The notes below the pieces were generated by a model, which was given only the letters and a program-made list of their open reading frames with translations, was not told the DNA's origin and did not search any database. Below are positions 22,774 through 35,240 of a DNA stretch of 64,000 nt, piece after piece (position 1 is the first letter of the stretch; each line of letters begins with the position of its first letter). The stretch covers positions 1,798,001 through 1,862,000 of the forward strand of contig JAGTWJ010000007.1 in NCBI GenBank assembly GCA_020064725.1. The letters run 5' to 3'. Source of the stretch: Drechslerella dactyloides (lineage: Eukaryota > Ascomycota > Orbiliomycetes > Orbiliales > Orbiliaceae). Position numbers and translations under genes: made by a program.

Positions 22774-25748
22774 ATGTCGCACCGCGCCTCCCGCCCTGGC
22801 TATCCTCGCGACTTCTCCGCTGGCGGGACGACCGGCCGGCCCTCAGCGTCTCCATCGGAGAGTCCCCTCTCTCCTCAATCTCGTCGGGGGGCCCCCTCTA
22901 CCACCACCTCCAACTCTTCGACCAGGCCGCCCAACGCAGTACCAAATCCCTCCAGCCGACACCCAAAAATTGACCGCAGAGTCACAACCACCACTACCAC
23001 AACAACAACCGCAAACACTGCTATCCTCGTCGCAAAGGCAACTCATTCGAAGCATAGCGATTCAAGAGGCAATGCAGCCCCGCAGAGCCGTGCTCAATCA
23101 AGAGCTGCGGCCCCAGTCGCTTCCAGCACTCGTGCCATAGGCAAGTTCAAACACTCCTTGCCGTTGTTGTGGAGTCCAGGGCGAGTCGGCATGGCCTATC
23201 AGAACACAGGCGCACTCGCGCATGGAATTATGTTGGTAGTTTATCACTAATACTCCGTATCCTTAGTCTCATGGTCGTGTGAAGTCGGTTTAAAAACACC
23301 TACTGCAGCTCCACTAGCTTCGAGAACCATATGCCCACCGCTCTCTACTTCAATTCCTACATCTAGAGGCCATATATCGCTCGAGCAAATGACTCCCGAG
23401 GTCCAAGAAGCAATAATAATCGAGGACTTGTTGTTTTGCTTCATGGTACCAGCCCTTGCCTTCCATCTCTTTCCTCGTGCTTCCAAAAATATACAACGTT
23501 CAGCTAATGGATTCTTGTACATCTCAGGGACTAGAAGGCCAGTATATTCGATTCAGGGAAGAATACAACCCGAATGTCGAAGCTGAACGGCTAGCCGGAC
23601 CTCAATTTAGACTCCCGATTGGCCTCGAGCCTAGCATCAAGGATCTGCTCAGTGTCTTGCTAAAAACTGCAAAGCACTATACTGCTCTGGATGCTTTTGT
23701 TGAGGTGCAATCTCGAGACGAGTTTGGAGCTGTAAACCATGCACTGTGCGCTGCCATTCGAAAGCTTCTGAAAGATTATCTGGTTTTGATCGCACAATTA
23801 GAACACCAGTTTCTCTATAATCCAGGTTTCACTCTTCACACACTACACCTGAGTACGATCTCGGTTTCCCATACGCTAGGCCAAGTGTATTCGCTGGCCC
23901 AAGAGATCTTGAAACGGAACTCTTTACTTGAAGATGACGACTTGGATTCGACTGAGGATGATGTTGAACAGCTACTGGAATCTCTTCGAGACGGCGCCAA
24001 CATCGCCGGCGGCGAACCAGTGTTAGGGAGAAAGGTATGCAAAGGCGGGGCTGTCCTCGCACTGATCACCCACCGACTGAATTCTATGGCCGGGGATCCT
24101 TCAACCCGAAACCTTCTCGAATACCTCCTCAGGCAGTCTTCTATGCCCTATATGATGATGCTGAATGAATGGTTACATCATGGCGTCATCAAAGATGCAC
24201 ATTCGGAATTCCTAGTCAAAGAAACAAAGTCGATTCGACGAGAACGACTAGAAGAAGACTATACTGACGAATATTGGGACAAACGTTACACACTGCGTCA
24301 TAATGATGTGCCTCCTCAACTAGAAGCCGTAAAAGAGAAGGTGCTGCTGGCAGGGAAGTATCTGAATGTCGTGCGAGAATGTGGGGGCGTCGACGTAAGC
24401 AAGGAAGTCCGCGATGTACCATTAACTTTCGATGACCCAAGGTAAACGGTATAGTCCATACAAATATGTCGGATGAAGCTAACTTCTCATGCTTTCTCAC
24501 GCACTAGTTTCTTGGACAACGTGAGCTCAGCGTACGCTCATGCGAACCAGTCACTCCTAAACCTTTTGCTGACGACGCATGGCCTACGTGCGCGTCTTCG
24601 ATCACTCAAACATTATTTTTTCCTGGATCAATCGGACTTTTTTTCATACTTCCTGGAATTAGGAACTTCAGAACTAAAGAAACCGGCTAAAAACGTTAAC
24701 GTCCCCAAACTCCAGTCGCTCTTGGATTTGACTCTACGACAACCAGGAAGCATAGCTGCCGGCGACCCGTTCAAGGAGGATGTCAAAGTCCAAATGAACG
24801 AGATCGGCCTTACAAAATGGCTGATGAGGATAGTCAGCGTCAGCGGATTAGAAGATGGTTCTGGCATCACAGATGACAACCGCGGCTTTTCGAACATGGA
24901 TGACGATAAGGGCATCACAGGTTTCAATGCAATGGAACTGGACTATGCCGTGCCGTTTCCACTCTCCCTCGTCATATCACGTAAGACAATTTTACGGTAT
25001 CAGCTATTATTCCGCTACCTCCTGTCCCTCAGGCACCTCGAGATACTCTTGGTCGGTGCTTGGCAAGATCATACAAAAATTGTATCATGGCGGCATCAGT
25101 CCCGATATTCCTCAATTGAACGATGGAAAAGAGGCGCATTCACTCTAAGAGCACGAATGCTGGTCTTCGTGCAGCAGCTACTCTACTTCTGTACCGCCGA
25201 AGTTTTGGAGCCGAATTGGAATGATCTCCAGGAACGGATAGGGAGCGTGAAAACTGTAGATGAGCTGATGCAGAACCACGTGGACTTCCTTGATACATGT
25301 TTGAAAGAGTGCATGCTAACAAATTCGAAGCTTTTAAAGGTATGGTTACAGCGTAGTCCTGACTCCTAACTCCCATCTCCGAAGCATCCATGCTCGTATT
25401 AACCTACGATCCAAATAACAGATACATGCCAAGATCATGCAAACATGCACCATGTTTGCATCTTACACATCTCATCTTTCAAGAGCACTTATATCTGCGG
25501 ACCCAAGCATCGGTGCATCCCACGCCAATACGAATCATAACCTTGACCCAGAAGAAGCCGCAAAAGTGGACAAGCTCAGAGACAATCTGAAAAAATATGA
25601 GGAGAACTTCAGCAGGCACCTGAAAATTCTCTTAGATGCATTAAATTACTACGCGGCAACAGAGACCGTCGTTTTATTAGGCCTGTGCGCCAGGTTATCT
25701 ACAGCGAGCGATGGCAGTGGTGTGGTTAGTGCAGGTCTGGAGGACTAG
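22774..25748 (+). CDS. Gamma-tubulin complex component 2 (Spc97/GCP2/Alp4)
   Basis: Five exons: 22774-23140, 23267-23445, 23528-24441, 24508-25339 and 25422-25748, giving 872 aa. The N-terminal 120 residues are Ser/Thr/Pro-rich and disordered. The Spc97/Spc98 region starts TPEVQEAIIIEDLLFCFMGLEGQYIRF. It continues with MLNEWLHHGVIKDAHSEFLV, RLEEDYTDEYWDKRYTLR and KVLLAGKYLNVVRECGG (grip motif 1), then LRSLKHYFFLDQSDFFSYFLE, LDYAVPFPLSLVISRK and LFRYLLSLRHLE (grip motif 2). These read as GCP2 rather than GCP3. The protein pairs with GCP3 and gamma-tubulin to form the small complex that nucleates microtubules at spindle pole bodies. The first intron has a GC donor (AG/GCAAGT at 23139-23146), which the frame requires. 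Confidence 0.95.
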
Positions 25749-26459
25749 TGATAGGTACTCAGTAGATACACCAAGAGGAACAGTTACCGCTACTCGCTAA
25801 TATATAATGGATTACTTGGCTGTTTCGCATGTTTAATCTTGGGTATGATCTAGAAATTAGAAGACTAAGTAAGGACTTACTGAGGTGCTAAGTACTTACT
25901 CAAGTACCTATTATATTCGTGAGGGTAATCCAGCCAATGTACAATTTGCTCATTAACATAATAATGCAACGCTCCATCCTCACAACTAGCAAAATGCAAT
26001 CTTTCCACATAGATTTGTTACGATAGGGATTGTATCACCCACAACCCTAGGTAGGAGCTTGCCTTCTCCACTTAGGTGTCTTATGGGGAAATCGCTTTGT
26101 TGGATTAGCCTTTAAGCGCCGCAAGCTGCTCTAGACACCGCGCTTCAACTAATCACCAACTGGTGTCCGAACCTGCAAGATAATCTATGACCTCGTTCTA
26201 CATCGAAGATTACTGCGGACAAAGCCATGTCTACAAGTTGAATGAACGGTTTGAATTACAACCGTGTATAGGTGGCTAATGCACGGACACCAATAGACCC
26301 TTGAACAAGACGCAATCAAAAAAAGGGAATTCTACGGCACGGGAGCATTCGGCCTTTTTCTTCTAAACAGAAACAAGAAAGGGAAAAGGCGTATCGCCGG
26401 GTTATGTTGTCCAAAACTTGTCGATTGGATTTTCCTCTCGACCACAAGGTTCGCACTCC
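25749..26459. other. Convergent intergenic region GCP2 / glucose-6-phosphate isomerase
   Basis: About 710 bp between converging stops. It includes a patch of AAGTACTT/CTTACT words at about 25865-25912 of the type repeated elsewhere between genes. No gene is supported. Confidence 0.5.
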
Positions 26460-28484
<2,025 letters not shown>

Positions 28485-29192
28485 GTTTTTTGCCGCTGAC
28501 GGAGGCCGCAACGAACGGGTGGAACGATCGAATCTATATCGGTATCGACGGGCTGGCTGAGGGAAGATATGGAGGGACGTTTTGATAATTTTGCGATGCT
28601 CCAGGTAGCGGACCGAGCGTATTTATACTGCTGCTTTAGGCACTGATCTCTGCACTCTCACCACCGACTTGGTGCCAATTGGTGTCGGGAAAGAAGCCAC
28701 GCTGCGGGTGGCCTCGGGATGCAGTGATCACTAAACCAGAATCTGCTTCAGCCGGAGCTTTCAGAAACCGTCCAGGTGAGTGGGACTGTGGAGCCTGCAA
28801 ACGAGGGGTCGATTGGAGTCCAGGAGAGGGGTTTCTTTCGCGCGTGGGGTCCACAAAGCTGGTTCTACTGACGTCATAACTCGTGGTGGGGCTCTCACCA
28901 GCCACCGCCAAGCCTTTTTGCGCCACAGGGTGGCAGCGGCTGTTGTGTTGCAGGAGCCATTGCGGCAAACAAACAATCGCTCGCGCGTGCCAGCCGAGCA
29001 AGTTGGCAAGTCGGCCACGCTCCGCCGCCTGCCTGCTGTCGCAAAAGCCCATCAGCTGCCGACCAGCACGCCGCCCGGCGCGTTCTGTTTCTTTCTCACT
29101 CTCCTTCGCCAGATCGATCCCAGCACTCAATACCACATACCGCACACCAAATCCATACCCAGCACGCGGCCGGCGAGCCGACATTCTTCACC
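28485..29192. promoter_or_regulatory. Divergent region pgi1 / msp1
   Basis: About 710 bp of GC-balanced DNA between two divergent starts. Long overlapping open frames on both strands reflect few stop codons rather than genes. The strongly expressed isomerase promoter should lie at 28490-28800. Confidence 0.45.
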
Positions 29193-30743
29193 ATGGCCAG
29201 CACTGGTCCCAAACGGTCAACCAGGTTCATAGCCGACATCCTCGTCATCGCTGCTGCTGTACGTTCTTGCCTTCCGACCCCTGTTCTGTCTACCCACCCG
29301 CAGATTGTATTCTAGTGCAGTCGCTGATCTTTCGCGATCGCGAGTATAGCAGCTGTCAGCATACTTCCTCATAAAATATGCCATGCGACGATTCGATCCC
29401 GAGGCCGACCAGAAGGAAGAAAACCGTAAAAAAAGCTCGGCTATCCTTCGAAGACTGGACAATGCCGACTTGGACGGTGGTACAAAACGAGACGTTAAAA
29501 GAGCCGACCTAGTTCTCAATCCATATGAACAGACTATCGCGATGGAAGTGGTGGCCCCTGAAGACATTCGAGTTTCCTTTGAAGGTGAAAATCCAACCCA
29601 GCGTTTGCGGGGAGTATAACTTGCGCAAAGCTAACCCTCCTCACGCTTGTCTCTGCTCCGGGTTGTAGATATCGGTGGTCTCGGCGATATCATCGAAGAG
29701 CTGAAAGAATCAGTAATATATCCACTTACAGTGTATCAATCCTATCAACCCTCTTACAACAACTGCAGCCTCAATCCAAACTGACCATTCACTTAGGCCC
29801 CACCTATTCTCGGACCATTCGTCTCTGCTTTCCGCTCCCAAGGGCGTTCTACTCTATGGTCCCCCAGGCTGCGGTACGCTTCCACAAAATCAGAATGACA
29901 CCGTTCGAATTCTTCTCCCCGATGCTGGGAACACCTGACCAATCCTTCTGCCATACAGGAAAAACAATGCTGGCCAAGGCATTAGCACATGAGTCCGGAG
30001 CTTGTTTTATCAACCTGCACATCAGTACCCTCACCGAGAAGTGGTACGGCGATAGCAATAAGCTTGTGGCCGCCTTGTTCTCCCTAGCGCGGAAATTGGA
30101 ACCAAGCATAATATTTATAGATGAGATCGATGCCGTTCTGAGAAGCCGCAGCAGCGCAGATCACGAAGCCAGCACCATGGTAAAGGCAGAGTAAGTGTCA
30201 CTCAGCGTCAATATATCAAATACTTAATTAGTACTATGTAATCGAGAGAGCACCAGCTAATCAAATTCGCTCAGGTTCATGACGCATTGGGATGGTTTGT
30301 TATCGACTGTGGATCAAAAGCCGCCTCGTATTGTTGTTCTTGGGGCCACGAATAGAATCCAAGACATCGACGAAGCCATTCTTCGACGCCTTCCAAAGCG
30401 ATTCGCTGTCTCCCTGCCCAATACCGAGCAGCGGACTCGCATTTTGAAAATCATCTTGAAAGACACGAAGTTGGACGGCACGGGGGGGTTCGATTTGGAT
30501 GAGCTCGTAAAGCGCACAGCCGGTATGAGCGGCAGCGACATGAAGGAAGCTTGCAGAGATGCTGCCATGATTCCAATAAGAGAATACATAAAAGATAAGA
30601 AGGCCAAAGGAGAAGCGCTGTTATGTGTTAAGCCAGAAGAGGTTCGCGGAGTTAAGAATGATGATTTTTTCCGGCGCAAATTGGGTGTCTCGCATTCGAA
30701 CTTGCAGCAAGATAGATCTTTTGATGGGCTCTTTGTAAATTAG
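29193..30743 (+). CDS. msp1: Mitochondrial outer-membrane AAA ATPase Msp1 (ATAD1)
   Basis: Six exons: 29193-29258, 29353-29584, 29669-29732, 29797-29873, 29959-30190 and 30275-30743, giving 379 aa. An N-terminal hydrophobic anchor (ADILVIAAALSAYFLIKYA) is split by the first intron. It is followed by a linker RFDPEADQKEENRKKS and the DIGGL motif after the second intron. The AAA module has Walker A GPPGCGKT, the pore loop KWYGDSNKL, Walker B IIFIDEIDAV, sensor 1 GATNR and arginine finger region ILRRLPKRF. Msp1 extracts mislocalised tail-anchored proteins and stalled import substrates from the mitochondrial outer membrane and peroxisomes. Exon phases all agree, and the length is normal for the family. 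Confidence 0.96.
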
Positions 30744-30982
30744 AGCGTCTTGTCATTCGGTATTCGGATTATCATTAAAGCCTTGTATACTAGCATGAAA
30801 GCCCCCCGGGAGGTTCACATTTGCCTTCAGCAGCTACGTGAACTGTATATGTGCAAGGCTAGGAAAGCCCTAAAATCAAGCTGACTGCTCATAGGGTCTA
30901 TAATAGAGTGGTAGTGATGTTGTTTCTTCCTAATAGTTTCCGGACTATGTTCTCGCCCAGGACACGTTTGATGACTTGTCTT

Positions 30983-31495
30983 TCAGATTCCTTGTCGCTT
31001 CATCTCGAGAACAGTGTTGACCATTTGTTTGAAGCTTTCTTTGAACCGGCGGCGAAATCGTTCCCTCCTTATCCTCTTCTTCTTAAGCCCAGGTCGCTCG
31101 TAGAACTTTTGTATCCCCGCATCCCGAGAAATCAAGTTCTCCGTGCATATCCTCTTGAGTTGCATGAAGGCACCAGCGAGATCCCCTCCCCGTACAGCAA
31201 CGCTCCGACCAGCGGTTGAGTTTATTCTCGGAGGCAGCTTGGTGCCGGCAGATAAAGGCGGTATAGATGCAGACGATAACCGATATGAGTCGGAGCCAGT
31301 TGTTGGAGAACTGGAGACCCAAGCAGCAGAAGTCGAATTCGCAGACGATTCTGCAAAAATGCTTTGGCGCGTCGTGCACGAAGTGGATATTAGGGCGCGA
31401 ATGTGGTCGCGGCCTGGATTGGCTCTAAGGCCAGTCGAAGAGCGCTCGATAGCTAGACGCAGCGGGAGGAATAGTTTCCGGAGAGGGAAGGCCAT
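30983..31495 (-). CDS. mrp21: Mitochondrial small-subunit ribosomal protein bS21m (Mrp21)
   Basis: A single-exon frame of 170 aa from the ATG at 31495 (MAFPLRKLFLPLR, a basic amphipathic presequence). An in-frame ATG at 31528 would add 11 residues. The conserved C-terminus reads RSVAVRGGDLAGAFMQLKRI, then KFYERPGLKKKRIRRERFRRRFKESF, the typical bS21 helix with its dense basic cluster. The protein belongs to the mitoribosomal small subunit. It converges with msp1 (240 bp) and diverges from the RBM25-like gene (267 bp), so its promoter is shared and short. Confidence 0.88.
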   Translation of the reverse strand: MAFPLRKLFLPLRLAIERSSTGLRANPGRDHIRALISTSCTTRQSIFAESSANSTSAAWVSSSPTTGSDSYRLSSASIPPLSAGTKLPPRINSTAGRSVAVRGGDLAGAFMQLKRICTENLISRDAGIQKFYERPGLKKKRIRRERFRRRFKESFKQMVNTVLEMKRQGI

Positions 31496-31762
31496 GTTGA
31501 TATCGCCGCAGGCAAGCTGCGCGGACAAAGCGGTGAGTTTTTTGGTGGGTTATGACAGTTGTGATGCCATCTTTGTGTTGTTGTCGTGGTGTAGCTTTGA
31601 GTTACAGGCGCAACTTTTTTTCCCCATCCGCCGGCTTATGTAATCGGTTTTATTCTCACGTGATTGCGACGCAGGGTTTCTTTTCCAGTTCGATGGGGCG
31701 CGCCCCAACTTCTGCTGGCATCGACTACACGCCTTCCACCCGCCAAGTTCCCATCACGCAGC

Positions 31763-34455
31763 ATGTATCCTTACAACCGTAAGTTAGATCCCATCCGGAA
31801 AAAACACGGAACTTCGTGGGTCTTTCACTGACAGTGACCAATGCAAAAGAGCACACCCACGGCTACGGCCGACCACCAGTGCAGATGTCGCCCGGCATGC
31901 CGTTGCCTCCAGGCTTCGGTTTTCCACCTGGAGTAAACCCTGGCGGACCTGTGCCCCAGAACTTTGCCGCACCGGGTGTTGCCCCAATACCAGGCATTGC
32001 GCCTCACACCGCGCAAGCCAGCCTTCCCAATCGCCCAGGCGTTCCTGCCTTCTCGCCGCCAGCTAGCTTGCCCAATATCAACTTCAATGCTCCGATAATC
32101 AGACTGGGTACGGCGTCGACGAAACAGCTAGCCGCGCCCACCACGTCCTCGCACTCGCAGCCCACAGCCTCGGCACATCAGAATCAATCCTCGAAAAGTT
32201 CCACGGCCCAGAATCCCGGATCCTCTCTTTCAAGAGAGCCCGCCTCCGCATTCATACCCCCAACTGTTGACGAACAGATCAAATCAGTTTTCGTCGGGTC
32301 TCTCCCTCCTCTTTTCCCAGACGAATGGATAGAACGGATCTTAAAGGTTGTATATCCCTTATCCGTGCCCGCTTTTCTTACTATAATCAGCATGCCCTTC
32401 GCCCATACAAATCTTACTCTAAGGTACCTTACAATCTTTACTGATAAACTTTTGTAGGCTGCTGGACCCGTTAGACGATGGATACGAGTATCCGACGAAG
32501 GGGGTAAACCCCGTAACTTTGGATTTTGCGAGTACGAAACCTTCGAAGGAGTTTCAGCTGCGACAACGGCTATCCATGGGCTTAAAATATCCCATCCCGG
32601 AGAAAACGAGAAGACCTCTACCATTTCAGTATGTTACTACTCTCACTAGAGATCGCGCTCCCACAATCTCGTATCATCGCAATCGCCTTAAACGGTCTGC
32701 TCCCATATCTAACTGTTAGACTTAGGTCGTCCACGATGACAGAGCTGGAGAGTTTGTCGACAAGATAAGAGAGCACGGAACCGCCGACTCTCAAAGTGAT
32801 GGTTCATCTTCAGTGGGCCTGAGTTCTCGGTACGAATCTGTTCGACTTGCTATCAGCGGTATTGTTTCTGAATATGCCGACCCTGATCGTCAAGCAGACG
32901 CAAAGTCCCAAAACAAGGCTCCAATTACCGACAGAAACTCAGCTCCACCCGATGAGGATACCGGCAAAAGTGACGAGGATCAACCTGAAGTCGTAACCAT
33001 CTCTCTAACGGTTGATGATGAATTGGCGGACATCCCAGCGGATATGCGGGAAACCGTCTCAAAAGAGATTGCCGCCTTCAGAGAGCGGTCGAACAAAAGG
33101 GATATAGAAAGAATCAAACGGGAAGAGGAAATTGAGCAACAGGAACGCGACAGGCTATCTGGGTCCAGGAGCTATCGCTTCTCCTCCCCCCCCGCCTCAG
33201 CCCCAACAGGGCCATCAGCTGGCCCAAACTCAATCCCAGTGGGTCCCTCACGCCTCCGTAACGATCTACCCCCTTCAACTCCAACGGGACCAGCCGCACA
33301 ATCCGTAAAATTTGTCAACGGCTCAACCTCTAGTCGCCTACCGCAGGAAGATGACGATTCCGATGCCTCAGACTCAGAACTAGAGTATCGAAGGAAACAC
33401 AAGAAGAGCCGCGAAGCTGATGCGCTTTTTCTCGATCATGAACGCCGTTGGTTAAACCGAGAGAGATCTCGCACGTCCGCCATCGAAAGAGAGGCCACTC
33501 GGGACCGGGAAGATGTCAAGAGAGAAGATATGGAGAGAGGGGCGATGAACCAACGGCTTTCGGAATGGGATGACGACATCGAAATGGAACGTAGGGTCGA
33601 AGATTACTATATCGATCATTCACTTTGGATAAGAAACCGAGTTCAATTTCGGTCGCGGGAGAAGGACATGGACGCCAGAGATAGAGCTCTTGAGGAACGG
33701 CTCCTGGATAACGAGAAGAAGTCGTCTGAAAACGCCAACCCACAAGAATCGCGTGAGAAGGCTCCAAATCAAGATACGCGTTTTGCCGGGAAGGAAGCTC
33801 AGCAACCTCGGATTAAACTATCGCTAGGAGCCTCCGCTCGTAATAAAGCCACAGATATAACTAGACCGCGACGAACTGTTGCCGATATTGAAGGTTTACT
33901 CGAAGATGAAGAGGAAGATACATCCAAGGCACGGAGGGTCCTAATCCCCATACAATACGAGGAAACTGTCGGGGCGGATGATGAATCTCGAGAGGAACTC
34001 GTCAAAGCTCTCGCAGCTGAAATACCGTCTGATAGAAATGGACTCTGGACCTGGACGGTGAACTGGGATTTTGTGGACGATGCAATGATAAAAGAAAAAC
34101 TCCAGCCCTTCGTTGAGAAGAAAATTGTTGAAGTAGGTTTCGCAAGTTGAAAGTACGGAAGCAAAAGGAAGATACTAACAAAACTCGATATCGCTAGTAC
34201 CTCGGTGTCCAGGAACAAGAGCTTATCACGTTCGTTCTCGAGCATATCAAGAAACGGGGCTCTGCGGCTGACCTTGTTAAAGAGCTCGAAATGGTAAGTC
34301 CAATCACCTGTCCCATAACCCTACTTCCTGAACGCTCTAATGTATGTCTCAACGAGGTTCAGGCGCTGGATGAGGATGCCGAAGTGTTGGTAAAGAAGAT
34401 CTGGCGGATGCTCATCTTCTTCTCTGAAGGGGAAAAGCGCGGTCTGGTCTCGTGA
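31763..34455 (+). CDS. RNA-binding splicing factor, RBM25-like (RRM + PWI)
   Basis: Six exons: 31763-31778, 31850-32346, 32458-32628, 32726-34132, 34198-34293 and 34363-34455, giving 759 aa. The 16-nt first exon encodes MYPYN plus one base. Splicing to a Pro/Gly-rich region follows. An RRM (SVFVGSLPPLFPDEWIERIL then GKPRNFGFCEYETFEGVSAA) is split by an intron. A central Arg/Glu/Asp-rich helical section resembles the RE/RD region of RBM25. A C-terminal PWI domain (ELVKALAAEIPSDRNGLWTWTVNWDFVD, then YLGVQEQELITFVLEHIKKR and LVKKIWRMLIFFSEGEKRG) closes it. RBM25 and yeast Snu71 associate with the U1 snRNP and influence 5' splice-site choice. An upstream ATG at 31693 cannot be joined in frame. 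Confidence 0.93.
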
Positions 34456-35240
34456 TTCCTCTTCGAAGGCAAACCCAAGAGACTATCACGTTATATACCC
34501 TAGTTTTCGAATGCTTGTGCCTTACGTGACAAATCGCCGGTCCTCTTATGGGCCAATCAAACTGTGCAGCTGATCCGTGTAAATACGCTGCAGTATGAAG
34601 CTGCAGCATCAACGTCCCCATATTATACGCGCCCAATGGTCTATTAGAAGCTGCATGGCTTCTGGTAGACATTTTCGCTCGGCCTGAATACCTTCCAACT
34701 TGAGTACTTACCTTCTTAAGCACTTACTCAATTACCAAATGCTACGAGACCCGTAAACCACGTGACTGTGTTTCAGGAGATTGACGTGATGGCATGCGGA
34801 TGTTACCGTCGAAGCTCAATAGCTGTAACTAGCTACCGAAGAGTAGGCGGTCTAACGGCACTGATATGGTGGGATGAATTCGTGACTATGGATGGTTTTG
34901 CGAATTTGCCTGAGCCGAAATTCGAATCGGGTGTACCAAGTTACAGTTGACGCTTGACGACTTGCCTTGGTACTCCTAAGGGCTTGGTCAAAGTCGCACA
35001 ACCAACGAGGGAAGTATTTTCATCGAAACTCGGACACCATCTCACTCACGCATTCACTCGCTCACGCTCTTCCCGCGACCTGCCACCCGGCGACCCAGAA
35101 GCCCCGTCCGAGTTTTCCGTTCGGATACGGTACCGTTGCACTGCACTTGCTGGCCTCTGCCTCGCTCACGACTCTCCCGAAGCGCCTGGGTGCATGCGAA
35201 CACCGCACATTCCTGGTTACCCGCCCATAGGACGTGTAAT
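34456..35240. other. Intergenic region RBM25-like / zinc-cluster regulator
   Basis: About 785 bp without a supportable gene. A patch of GTACTTA/CTTACT words lies at about 34700-34736. The segment before 35240 should be the promoter of the regulator. Confidence 0.45.

Noticed and set aside
28636..29567. Minus- and plus-strand frames of 80-180 codons between pgi1 and msp1
   Set aside because: No recognisable domain, overlap each other and the msp1 exons; read as promoter DNA.
31693..31782. ATG at 31693 as start of the RBM25-like gene
   Set aside because: Its frame cannot be joined in phase to the next exon; the ATG at 31763 (MYPYN) can.
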